A DNA stretch of 64,000 bases from Anaerolineales bacterium (GTDB lineage Bacteria; Chloroflexota; Anaerolineae; Anaerolineales; Villigracilaceae). The notes beneath the pieces were generated by a model. The model was given only the letters and a program-made list of their open reading frames with translations, was not told the DNA's origin and made no database searches. Positions within the stretch are counted from its first letter, which is position 1. The number at the start of each line of letters is the position of its first letter. Of the stretch, positions 7,282 to 15,060 are shown one piece after another. Where the stretch lies: contig JABARH010000012.1 in the NCBI GenBank assembly GCA_019187665.1, positions 62,001-126,000 of the forward strand. Reading direction: 5' to 3'. Made by a program: the position numbers and the translations under genes.

Positions 7282-8418
7282 TTACGGAACGGTGTAAGTC
7301 ACCGTTAACACCACCGGGCTGATGATGAGCACATCATCAATTGTGGCGTCGCTGTCTGTCAGGGCGTCGCGGAATTGCAGGCGAATGCGAAAACGTGTGG
7401 TTCCCACCGCGCTCTGCACTGCCGAGACTACCAGTGAGTCGCTGTAACTCACTGAAAGTTCGCCGGCGCTGCACCATTTGGCAAACGCTCCGGTCGCGCC
7501 CGGCGCCACAAAGTCGCCGGCGTCCAGGCTGCCGTAATTATGCACGTAGGCGCGCAGACATCCCAGTGAGGCGAAGGGGTTGCCGCGCACGTGGCCGCCG
7601 CCGATGAGTTCGAGAGAGGCTGTTTGGATTGTGGCGTTTGCGGGAATTCCGCTGATGTCGAAACTCAGGAAGGCCTCCACGCCTTCGTTTCCAATGCTGT
7701 CGCCAACGGCGACGGTGGCATTGTTTATTCCTCCGCTGCTGAGCGCCAGTCCACTTTCGGCCGCGAGGTAAGGCAGGTTGAATGTGGCCGGTGTGCTGGT
7801 TGGAGCGGCGACTTTGATGTCCACATAGAACGATTTTCCATTGTGTCCACCGGTCACAGGGATCAACACCCCCGAAGCATTGCGGATTCGCCAATAGCCG
7901 CGATAGCTGGCGGGCGCGGTGGGCGCGGTCAGGCTGATCGAAATATCCACGCTGGCTCCGGGCGGTGTGCTGCCGATGGCAGTGGCGGCCGCTCCGCTCA
8001 TCGAATTGCCTTCATCGAATACCAGCGAATACCCGCTCCATGTGCAGGCGCCGATGTTTTTCAAGCGCCATGTTTTGGTAAATGCCTGGCCTGGCATCAT
8101 GCTCGAGCCGTCGGGGATGTTCACGTCGGTAACGAATTGGGCGCGGTCACATTCCTGTGTGGCGGTAAACGCGCCGGTTGGCGGCGGCGCAAATGTGGGC
8201 GGCGCGGGCGGTGTGTTGGTGGGTGGCAGCACGATAACGGTCGGCGAAGGCAGTCCTTGGTTGATGGCCGATTGCGTCAGTTGCGCTCCCACCGTTTGCA
8301 CAGCGGCGGTCAGGGCCAGGTTGGCATCCTGGGTGGGGGTGGGTTGAGGCAGGTTGCAGCTGCTAGCCGCGACGAGCAGGATAACGGTGATGATGGTCAG
8401 GGAAAGGCGGGTTCTCAT
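7282..8418 (-). CDS. FW-domain lipoprotein with C-terminal module, array member 5 (first transcribed)
   Basis: This 378-residue precursor has a strong ribosome site (GGAGGAAAAATG) and lipobox AASSC (Cys21). A TP-rich linker precedes the FW domain (about residues 85-205), with CDRAQFVTDVNIPDGSS, FTKTWRLKNIGACTW and GASVDISISLTAPTAP. From about residue 215 it carries the same roughly 165-residue C-terminal module as member 3 (YLAAESGLALSSGG to ILTVTYTVP-like end), including EGVEAFLSFDISGIPA and LDAGDFVAPGATGAFA. It is effectively member 3 without the middle domain, which points to recent duplication and domain gain or loss. It is predicted to be a surface lipoprotein and is the first gene of the five-gene array in transcription order. 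Confidence 0.84.
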   Translation of the reverse strand: MRTRLSLTIITVILLVAASSCNLPQPTPTQDANLALTAAVQTVGAQLTQSAINQGLPSPTVIVLPPTNTPPAPPTFAPPPTGAFTATQECDRAQFVTDVNIPDGSSMMPGQAFTKTWRLKNIGACTWSGYSLVFDEGNSMSGAAATAIGSTPPGASVDISISLTAPTAPASYRGYWRIRNASGVLIPVTGGHNGKSFYVDIKVAAPTSTPATFNLPYLAAESGLALSSGGINNATVAVGDSIGNEGVEAFLSFDISGIPANATIQTASLELIGGGHVRGNPFASLGCLRAYVHNYGSLDAGDFVAPGATGAFAKWCSAGELSVSYSDSLVVSAVQSAVGTTRFRIRLQFRDALTDSDATIDDVLIISPVVLTVTYTVP

Positions 8419-8540
8419 TTTTCCTCCGGGTCGAATTTATTGTATCGCAGGATAGACGGAATCGAATGTAATTTTGTTCGAGGTCTGCATGCTTCATGCG
8501 GAACGCTCGGCGGGCGAGGCCGTCGCGCGCCTGTCCCGAC

Positions 8541-8575
8541 GAAAAAGAAACGGGAAGCCGCGGCCCGGCTTCCCG
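8541..8575 (-). terminator. Rho-independent terminator of the BMP-type ABC operon
   Basis: A perfect 10-bp stem (CGGGAAGCCG / CGGCTTCCCG, loop of 5) lies 25 bp after the stop of the last permease gene. On the minus strand it is followed by TTTCTTTTTC. Confidence 0.9.
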
Positions 8576-8599
8576 TCGAGAAAGAGTCGGTTGAGGCGG

Positions 8600-9865
8600 T
8601 TATTGTTTTTCGTACGGCTGGCCGTCGGCCGCGGGCGGAATGGCGCGTCCGATCACGCCGGTCAATACCAGCATGGTGATCAGGTAGGGGGCCATTAATA
8701 AAAATTCGGAGGGAATCGGCGTGCGCAGGATTTGTAATTTAACTTGTAACGAATCCGCGAAGCCAAAGATCATTGAGGAGGTGTACGCGCCGAGCGGATT
8801 CCATTTGCCAAAGATCATCGCAGCCAGGCCGATGAAGCCCTTGCCGGCGGTCATCATTTCATCGAAGCGGCCAACCGAGCCGATGGTGAAATACGCGCCG
8901 CCCAGCCCGGCGATCATGCCGCCGAGGATGACGTTCACGTAACGGACGAAGAAAACGTTGACTCCGAGGGTGTCGGCAGCTTTGGGATGTTCGCCGACCG
9001 CGCGTGTGCGCAGTCCCCAGGGGGTGTAGAACAATAGGATGTGCAGGGCGAGGACGAGCAGAATGGTGAGAAAGACAATGATGTTATTTTCGAATAGCAC
9101 TGGTCCGAGGATGGGAATCTGCGAGAGCAGGGGGATGGAGATGGTTGGGAAGACGGCGGCGTTATTCAAGCCGTTGATGTTTGCGGCGAGGAAGCGCGAA
9201 CTGATGAAGGCAGTGACGCCCGCGCCGACGATGTTGATGGCGACGCCGCTCACAACCTGATCCACTTTGAAGCGGATGACCAGCCAGGCGTGGAAGGCGG
9301 CGACCAGCCCTCCGAATAGAATGGCACAGACCAGGCCCAGATAAGAGTTGCCGATAACAGTGGCCGTGACGACGGCCACCTGCGCGCTGAGAAGCATGAT
9401 GCCCTCGATGCCGATATTGATGACCGCTGAGCGTTCGCTGATCACGCCGCATAATGCGGCGAGGGCGATGGGGGTGGCGCGCACGAGTGAACTGCTCAAC
9501 ATGCCGGTCAGGTTAAAGGATTTGTCGGCGGCGGCCCAGGTGAGGAAGGAGACGATAAAGGTGATGGCAATCACTCCCGCCAGCCAGCCGGTGGAGCGAA
9601 TGCCGCGTGCCAGTTGGAAGGCGCCGAAGAACGCGGCGATGGCGGCCATGGCAAAGATGGTGGCCTGCGAGGGAACCACAAGGTCGGAGATGGTGATGGC
9701 TTGCGAACCGGCCAGGTTGGTGCCGAAGGTTGTGAATACGCCGGCGGGTGTATTCAAGCCGAAGACGAGGAAGATGAACAGACCGAATCCGAGCAAGACC
9801 AGGCCATAGGTGGAGCGTGTGCGGCGGAAGGCGATGGTTTCGATTTCGTGGGTGGCGGTGTTCAT
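8600..9865 (-). CDS. ABC transporter permease, BMP/nucleoside type (second permease)
   Basis: This 421-residue polytopic protein belongs to the BPD_transp_2 family, with many hydrophobic helices and family segments such as GVISERSAVINIGIEGIMLLSA, where the EGIMLL stretch is diagnostic. It pairs with the upstream permease to form the membrane channel of a BMP-dependent importer, which in characterised cases moves nucleosides (NupNOPQ, PnrA systems). The ATG is 7 bp after the first permease's stop, and a GGAGG overlaps the end of that gene, so the two are coupled. A longer N-terminal cytoplasmic part precedes the first helix. The cargo is inferred from the family, not shown by the sequence. Confidence 0.92.
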   Translation of the reverse strand: MNTATHEIETIAFRRTRSTYGLVLLGFGLFIFLVFGLNTPAGVFTTFGTNLAGSQAITISDLVVPSQATIFAMAAIAAFFGAFQLARGIRSTGWLAGVIAITFIVSFLTWAAADKSFNLTGMLSSSLVRATPIALAALCGVISERSAVINIGIEGIMLLSAQVAVVTATVIGNSYLGLVCAILFGGLVAAFHAWLVIRFKVDQVVSGVAINIVGAGVTAFISSRFLAANINGLNNAAVFPTISIPLLSQIPILGPVLFENNIIVFLTILLVLALHILLFYTPWGLRTRAVGEHPKAADTLGVNVFFVRYVNVILGGMIAGLGGAYFTIGSVGRFDEMMTAGKGFIGLAAMIFGKWNPLGAYTSSMIFGFADSLQVKLQILRTPIPSEFLLMAPYLITMLVLTGVIGRAIPPAADGQPYEKQ

Positions 9866-9872
9866 GGGAACC

Positions 9873-11078
9873 TTAACCTCCCCAGCCGCGCGTGCGCATG
9901 GCTTCGTCGCTGACGGGGATGGCGCGGATGCGATAGATCCAGCGGATGATGGCCGGGGCGGCGATAAAGATGACGATCAAGCCCTGGATGATGGAGATGA
10001 TGTCTATGGGGATGCCGGCCATGGATTGCATGCGCGTGGCCCCGCTGCGCAGGAAGCCGAACAATAAAGCGGACAGCACCACGCCGAAGGGGTGGCTTTT
10101 TCCAAGCAGGGCCAGCGCGATCGAGTCGAAGCCATAGCCTGAGGAGAAACCTTGTCCCACCCAATGATCCACACCCAGGACTTGCGCTGTTCCGGCCAGT
10201 CCGGCCAGCCCGCCAGCGATCGCCATTACCAGTACAAAGTTGCGGGTCACGTTCATGCCTGCATATTTGGCGGCGTCGGGGCTGGCGCCCACGCTGCGAA
10301 TCTCGAACCCGAGTGTGGTTTTGAAGAGGAACCAGTAAACGAGCCAGGCCACCGCCAGGGCCAGCACGAAGCCCCAGTTGAGTCGCAGCGGGTCGGGAAA
10401 GAAGCGGGGGAGTTCAGCGGTCGCTTCCACGTTGGGAGTGACCGGGCGGGAACCGGAGGCTTGCATCGGGCCTTTTAGCAGCCAATCGCTCAATTTGAAG
10501 GCGATCCAGTTCATCATAATGGTGTTGACCACCTCGTGTGCGCCGAAGCGGGCTTTAAGATAACCGGGGATCATGCCCCAGACTGCGCCGCCTGCCGCCC
10601 CGGCTAGGATTGCCAGTGGCAGGTGAACGAAGGCGGGGAGTCCTGTGATGCTGTATCCAATGTAGGCGGAGCAAAGCGCGCCCATCAACACCTGTCCTTC
10701 CGCGCCGATGTTGAACAGCCCGCAGCGGAATCCGAGCGCTACCGAAAGTGCGGCAAAAATGTAAGGCGTGGTGGCAACGAGGCTTTCGGTGATGGGATAG
10801 ATGGCGCGCAGTAGTTTGCTGGTGTCACCGCTGGCGAAGTAGGTTTGAAACCCTTCGATGAAGCGATCGGGCGTGCCGAATGAACCGGCAAACAGCGCGC
10901 CGTACGCCTCGAGCGGGTTTTCGCCAACAGCGAGGATGGCAATGGCGCCAATCAGCAGGCCGGTCAATACCGCCAGTGCGGGAACAAGCAGCGCCTGCCA
11001 GATTTTGCCGCGTGTGCCTTTCTTTGGGTCTTCACCGGGCGGGGTGACTTCGACGGGTTGAATGGCTTGATCGCTCAC
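9873..11078 (-). CDS. ABC transporter permease, BMP/nucleoside type (first permease)
   Basis: This 401-residue BPD_transp_2 permease has an N-terminal cytoplasmic tail of about 25 residues and 8 or more membrane helices. The family motif FRCGLFNIGAEGQVLMG and the coupling-type segment GAHEVVNTIMMNWIA are visible. It lies 12 bp after the ATPase gene and 7 bp before the second permease. The residues around LLKGPMQASGSRPVTPNVEA probably form an extracytoplasmic loop. Together with its neighbours it should make one heterodimeric channel for nucleosides or a similar small solute brought by the BMP lipoprotein. Confidence 0.92.
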   Translation of the reverse strand: MSDQAIQPVEVTPPGEDPKKGTRGKIWQALLVPALAVLTGLLIGAIAILAVGENPLEAYGALFAGSFGTPDRFIEGFQTYFASGDTSKLLRAIYPITESLVATTPYIFAALSVALGFRCGLFNIGAEGQVLMGALCSAYIGYSITGLPAFVHLPLAILAGAAGGAVWGMIPGYLKARFGAHEVVNTIMMNWIAFKLSDWLLKGPMQASGSRPVTPNVEATAELPRFFPDPLRLNWGFVLALAVAWLVYWFLFKTTLGFEIRSVGASPDAAKYAGMNVTRNFVLVMAIAGGLAGLAGTAQVLGVDHWVGQGFSSGYGFDSIALALLGKSHPFGVVLSALLFGFLRSGATRMQSMAGIPIDIISIIQGLIVIFIAAPAIIRWIYRIRAIPVSDEAMRTRGWGG

Positions 11079-11090
11079 GAGGCTGTTCTC

Positions 11091-12662
11091 CTAAAAGACC
11101 CGTTCTACTTTTTTCTGCTTCCTGTTGCCGCGCGTGGGCGCGGCCGCTTCGGCTGGTTTGATGCCCGCCATCAGCAGGCCGAGGTATTCCTTGGTGGCGT
11201 CCTCGGCTGAAATAATATCCATGATCTGGCCGTGATACATCACCGCGATTCGGTCGGAGAGGGCGAGTATCTCATCCAGTTCGGAGGAGACCAGCAGAAT
11301 ACCGGCGCCTTCGTCGCGTTTTTCGATGATGCGGTTGTGGATGTATTCGATCGAACCGACGTCGAGCCCACGGGTGGGCTGTGAGGCGATCAGCAATTCG
11401 ATCGGGCGTGAGAATTCACGCGCCACGATCACTTTCTGTTGATTGCCACCCGAAAGGGAGGCGGCCGGAACGTAAATGTTCGGCGTGCGCACGTCGAATT
11501 GCCCGACCAGTGTTTCGGCATTCTTAAAGATGATTTGTTCCTGCAGGTTGATGCCGCGCGCGAACGGCGGCTGGTAATATGTGCAGAGAATCAGGTTGTC
11601 GTGAATAGGGAAGGAAAGCACCAGGCCGTGTTTCTGGCGATCTTCGGGGATGTGCGCCACGCCGCGCTCAAGGATGTTGCGCGGGGCGCTGTGGTGAACG
11701 GGTTTATCCGCGATGCGAATGGTTCCGCCGACGAGCGGCAATAAGCCGGTTAATGCGTAGACTAATTCCGTCTGACCATTGCCTTGTACGCCTGCGATAC
11801 CAAGCGTCTCGCCCTTACGGACATCCAGCGACAGACCGTTGACGGTTAAGTTGCCGCGCTCGTCGCGGACGTACAAGTCGCGCACCTCGAGAACTGTGTT
11901 CATCGGTTGGGCGGGTTGTTTGGTAACGATGAGGTTGACGTCGCGTCCTACCATCAGAGACGCCAGTTTTTCGGGATTGACATCCTTCGGCTTGACCGTT
12001 CCCGCCACGCGCCCGCCGCGCAAGACGGTGATCTGGTCGGCAACGGCCATTACTTCCTTGAGTTTATGGGTAATGAAAATAATGGATTTGCCTTTTTCGA
12101 TGAGCGTTTGCAAAATTTTGAACAGGCCTTCCACTTCCTGCGGGGTGAGGACGGCGGTCGGTTCATCGAGGATGAGAATATCCGCTTCCCGATAAAGCAC
12201 TTTGATGATTTCCACGCGCTGTTGGATGCCGACGGGCAGGTCTTTGATGTAAGAGTCGGGGTCTACTTCGAGGCCGTATTGTTGCGAAATGTCGCGGATG
12301 CGCGCCGCCACCCTGGCGCGGTCGAGAAAGATTCCATTGCGCGTCGGCTCTACGCCGAGCATGACGTTCTCCGTCACGGTCATCACTGGGATGAGCATAA
12401 AATGCTGGTGCACCATGCCAATGCCGCGCGCGATTGCGTCGTTCGGGCCATGAATCTCCACCTCTTGCCCGCGCACGAGAATTTTCCCCTCGTCCGGCTT
12501 GTACAAGCCGTAGAGAATGTTCATTAACGTGGTTTTGCCTGCGCCATTCTCCCCGAGCAGGGCAAGGATATCCCCTTCTTTCAATATAATATCAATATGA
12601 TCGTTGGCAAGGACACCTGGAAAGCGTTTGGTGATTCCGTGTAGTTCCAGAACATTTGCCAT
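11091..12662 (-). CDS. ABC transporter ATP-binding protein, two fused ATPase domains
   Basis: From the ATG preceded by GGAGACATGGC, the protein is 523 residues, the usual size of RbsA/NupO-type double ATPases; codons upstream of it are not needed. Domain 1 has the Walker A GENGAGKTT, a variant signature LPVGIQQRVEI and Walker B ILILDEPTAVL. Domain 2 has the degenerate Walker A GVQGNGQTEL typical of this family and the signature LSGGNQQKVIVAREF. The first site is therefore the canonical nucleotide-binding half. It energises import by the two downstream permeases. A strong hairpin lies between this gene and the binding-protein gene, so it is probably expressed at lower level by readthrough. Confidence 0.93.
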   Translation of the reverse strand: MANVLELHGITKRFPGVLANDHIDIILKEGDILALLGENGAGKTTLMNILYGLYKPDEGKILVRGQEVEIHGPNDAIARGIGMVHQHFMLIPVMTVTENVMLGVEPTRNGIFLDRARVAARIRDISQQYGLEVDPDSYIKDLPVGIQQRVEIIKVLYREADILILDEPTAVLTPQEVEGLFKILQTLIEKGKSIIFITHKLKEVMAVADQITVLRGGRVAGTVKPKDVNPEKLASLMVGRDVNLIVTKQPAQPMNTVLEVRDLYVRDERGNLTVNGLSLDVRKGETLGIAGVQGNGQTELVYALTGLLPLVGGTIRIADKPVHHSAPRNILERGVAHIPEDRQKHGLVLSFPIHDNLILCTYYQPPFARGINLQEQIIFKNAETLVGQFDVRTPNIYVPAASLSGGNQQKVIVAREFSRPIELLIASQPTRGLDVGSIEYIHNRIIEKRDEGAGILLVSSELDEILALSDRIAVMYHGQIMDIISAEDATKEYLGLLMAGIKPAEAAAPTRGNRKQKKVERVF

Positions 12663-12713
12663 GCCATGTCTCCAAAAGATCGCGTTGAACTCGATGCGCC
12701 GCGCAGGCGATAT

Positions 12714-12747
12714 AAAGAGGCCGGGGGTGGTTGCCCCCGGCCTCTTT
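12714..12747 (-). terminator. Strong hairpin between BMP binding protein and ATPase genes
   Basis: A perfect 14-bp inverted repeat (AAAGAGGCCGGGGG / CCCCCGGCCTCTTT, loop of 6) starts 12 bp past the binding-protein stop. Placed inside the operon, it likely acts as a partial terminator and 3' stabiliser, so that the binding protein is made in excess over ATPase and permeases. Such intercistronic hairpins are common in ABC operons. Confidence 0.85.
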
Positions 12748-12758
12748 AACAAACAAAC

Positions 12759-13826
12759 TTACTTGAGCATGCTGTCAACGGTCAGAGAGCCGTCAATCAG
12801 CGCGGCTTTGATCGCTTCGAGTTCGGCGGTCAGTTCAGCCGTCGCGCCGGCTACCTTGGCAAGAGCCACGCCATTGTTGGGCAGGGTGCCAACGTAGACG
12901 CCGCCTTTGAAAGTGCCTTCTTTGGCAGCCTTAATGGCGTCGAATACCGCCACGTCCATGTTCTTGATGACACTGGTGAGGATGATGTCGGTGTATTCCG
13001 CGGCTGATACGGTCCAGTCGGTATCCACGCCGACGATCTTGCACGCGCTGGTTTCCTTGCAGTACGCGGCGGAACCGAGTCCCACCGGGCCGGCCACCGG
13101 CATGATGATGTCGGCGCCTTCCTGAACGAAGGATTCGGCGAAGGAGCGGCCGTCATCCAGCGAGTCGAAGTTGCCGGTGAAGGAGCCTTCATTGGCGGCG
13201 GTGTTCCAGCCGAGCAGTTCCACGTTCGCGCCCTTCTGCTGGTTGTAATACTTCACACCCGCCTCAAAACCCTTCATAAAGATGGTCACGGTCGGGATGT
13301 TGATGCCGCCGAACGTGGCAACCTTGCCAGTTTGGGTGGAGGCGGCCGCGGCGTAGCCCGCCAGGAAGGCAGCCTGGTCGGTCGCGAAGGTCAGGCCTAG
13401 AACGTTCGGGAGTTCGGTTGCGGAGCCGCATTCCTTGCCTTCCACAGCGCCGGGCCAGCAATCCGGGTAGGCGTAGTCCACGATCGCGAAATTCTGATCC
13501 GGGTTGGCCTTGGCCGCAGTCGCAGTATCCACGCCGAGCAGGAATCCGACAGTGACGATCACATTGGTTTCCTCATCCAAAACCTGCTGAAGGTTCTTGG
13601 CGTAATCCGACTGCTGAGTGGACTCGAGGTACTTGCCCTCCACACCCAATTCGGCAATCGCCTTTTCCACGCCCGCGTAGGCGGTGGCATTGAAGGATTT
13701 GTCGTCAATGCCGCCCATGTCGGTCACCAGGCCGACCTTGAACGCGCCGCCGCCGCCGCCCCCGCACGCGGTGAGCGCGAGCGAGAACACAACTAACAGA
13801 CCTACAATACCGTACAGTTTCTTCAT
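12759..13826 (-). CDS. BMP-family substrate-binding lipoprotein (PnrA/BmpA-like)
   Basis: The 355-residue precursor starts at the ATG preceded by GGAGAAGAAACAA. It has a clear lipobox (LALTAC, Cys21) followed by a Gly-rich tether. The mature part begins KVGLVTDMGGIDDKSFN, the hallmark of the Bmp/PnrA family of nucleoside-binding proteins. Further family segments are SADYAKNLQQVLDEETNVIV and ADIIMPVAGPVG. As a membrane-anchored receptor it delivers ligand to the ATPase and permeases encoded next on the same strand. A strong sigma70 promoter and a leader of about 130 nt lie upstream, and a hairpin follows the stop. The ligand class (nucleosides) is inferred from characterised relatives. Confidence 0.94.
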   Translation of the reverse strand: MKKLYGIVGLLVVFSLALTACGGGGGGAFKVGLVTDMGGIDDKSFNATAYAGVEKAIAELGVEGKYLESTQQSDYAKNLQQVLDEETNVIVTVGFLLGVDTATAAKANPDQNFAIVDYAYPDCWPGAVEGKECGSATELPNVLGLTFATDQAAFLAGYAAAASTQTGKVATFGGINIPTVTIFMKGFEAGVKYYNQQKGANVELLGWNTAANEGSFTGNFDSLDDGRSFAESFVQEGADIIMPVAGPVGLGSAAYCKETSACKIVGVDTDWTVSAAEYTDIILTSVIKNMDVAVFDAIKAAKEGTFKGGVYVGTLPNNGVALAKVAGATAELTAELEAIKAALIDGSLTVDSMLK

Positions 13827-13907
13827 TTGTTTCTTCTCCTCTCGAATCGAGATAATGGGTGAGATGGGGATACGGATGGTTTGGTAAGGTGTGTCTTTGG
13901 TGTCAGA

Positions 13908-13918
13908 GATCACCTCCT
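13908..13918 (-). promoter_or_regulatory. Extended anti-Shine-Dalgarno complement in the BMP leader without a start codon
   Basis: On the minus strand the leader contains AGGAGGTGATC, an 11-nt perfect match to the conserved 3' end of 16S rRNA. No ATG or GTG is suitably spaced after it, and the true start is about 80 nt downstream with its own GGAG. It may be a ribosome standby site or the ribosome site of a lost upstream ORF. Confidence 0.5.
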
Positions 13919-13964
13919 GCAAACAGGATCGTGTGCATCGTTCCCCTTTCAGTCTTGCAGTGCA

Positions 13965-13993
13965 AGTATACAGCCAGTCATTTTATTGTGCAA
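13965..13993 (-). promoter_or_regulatory. Sigma70-type promoter for the BMP ABC operon
   Basis: Read on the minus strand: TTGCAC, a 17-bp spacer, then TATACT, with TG just before the -10. It directs transcription toward the binding-protein gene with a 5' leader of roughly 130 nt. Spacing is ideal and both hexamers match 5 of 6 consensus bases or better at the key positions. Confidence 0.85.
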
Positions 13994-14018
13994 GGTTGTA
14001 CGAAGTATTGCCAAAAAA

Positions 14019-15059
14019 TTATGGCTCGCGCGGAACATTGGTCTGGATGGAGCCATCTGAGAGGCCGCGTTGGATCTGTTCAATTCGCCCCTGGAGGCTG
14101 GGCAGAATCAGCCTCGCGAAGCCAGGACCTTCAGCCAGCGCGTAGGCCCCGCCGAAATCTCCGCCGGGCAGTTGTCCCTGCGAGGCGGCCAGGGTCAGCG
14201 TATAAACGATGCTCCGCACATCCTTGACAACACTTGCGATCACCCGATCCGGCGTTTTGACCTGATATAGCACATCTTCATCTGTGCCGATGATGTACAG
14301 ACCTTCTTCCGTGGCGGCGTCGAGCGCGCCCAGGGCAGAGTTACCGCCCGCCGCGAACAGCACATCCATGCCGATGCGCGCGTTGATGCTCGCCTGCTCC
14401 GCGCCCCAAACGGGATCGTTAAACCAGTTATCGGGATTATGGTCGGGATGGAAGACCACCCGCGGGAGAGCGTCGGCAGAGGCGTAATGCACCCCGGCGC
14501 GGAAGCCCTCGCAGGCGCGCCACATTTCGGGGATGTCGCGTACCTCGCATACCGCCGCGACGCGTCCCGTTTTTGTGGCGCTGGCGGCGATCACACCGGC
14601 CAGAAATCCGCCCTGGTCTTCGGGGAAGGTGATCGCGGCCAGGTTCGGGCGGGACTCTGTTTGGGGTTGGTCCACGCCCAGAAAGCGGGTATCCGGCCAG
14701 TCATCCGCGGCGAGGCGGGTATCTTCTCCGATTGAATATCCAATGGTGACGATTAAATCGTAACCGGCGCCTGCGAATGACGCGATATTTTTTGCGCGGT
14801 CGCGAGCGTCAACCGTTTCGATGAAATCGGCCCGATCCACGAATCTCTCTGTCACCGCCTGTCTCACGCCCTCCCACGCGGATTGGTTGAGGCCGTGATC
14901 GTCAATCGTTCCAAAGGCGGTGACAAAACCGACGCAAAACAGATCCGGCCGCGCGCAGTCGTTGGCAGAAGGCGCGTTACACGCGGAGAAAAGAACGGCC
15001 ACAGTCGCCGCGAGGTGGAGGGCGCGCAGGCGCGACTTCGGCCGGTTTGGATCGTTCAT
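14019..15059 (-). CDS. Second BMP-family lipoprotein
   Basis: The 346-residue precursor has a basic N-terminus, a hydrophobic core and lipobox LFSAC (Cys27). The mature domain starts CVGFVTAFGTIDDHGLNQSAWEGV, a recognisable but divergent Bmp/PnrA motif (the usual form is D-GGI-D-SFN), so its ligand may differ from that of the neighbouring BMP protein. The ATG is 1 bp after the MFS gene's TAA and has no ribosome site of its own, so it is probably translationally coupled to the transporter. It ends about 190 bp before the ABC operon's binding-protein gene, which has its own promoter. It could be a receptor for the MFS solute, a signalling receptor, or an alternative receptor for the ABC system. 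Confidence 0.88.
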   Translation of the reverse strand: MNDPNRPKSRLRALHLAATVAVLFSACNAPSANDCARPDLFCVGFVTAFGTIDDHGLNQSAWEGVRQAVTERFVDRADFIETVDARDRAKNIASFAGAGYDLIVTIGYSIGEDTRLAADDWPDTRFLGVDQPQTESRPNLAAITFPEDQGGFLAGVIAASATKTGRVAAVCEVRDIPEMWRACEGFRAGVHYASADALPRVVFHPDHNPDNWFNDPVWGAEQASINARIGMDVLFAAGGNSALGALDAATEEGLYIIGTDEDVLYQVKTPDRVIASVVKDVRSIVYTLTLAASQGQLPGGDFGGAYALAEGPGFARLILPSLQGRIEQIQRGLSDGSIQTNVPREP

Positions 15060-15060
15060 C

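Noticed and set aside
13827..13964. BMP operon leader considered as a purine riboswitch.
   Set aside because: The conserved three-way junction core and loop sequences of purine riboswitches are not present.
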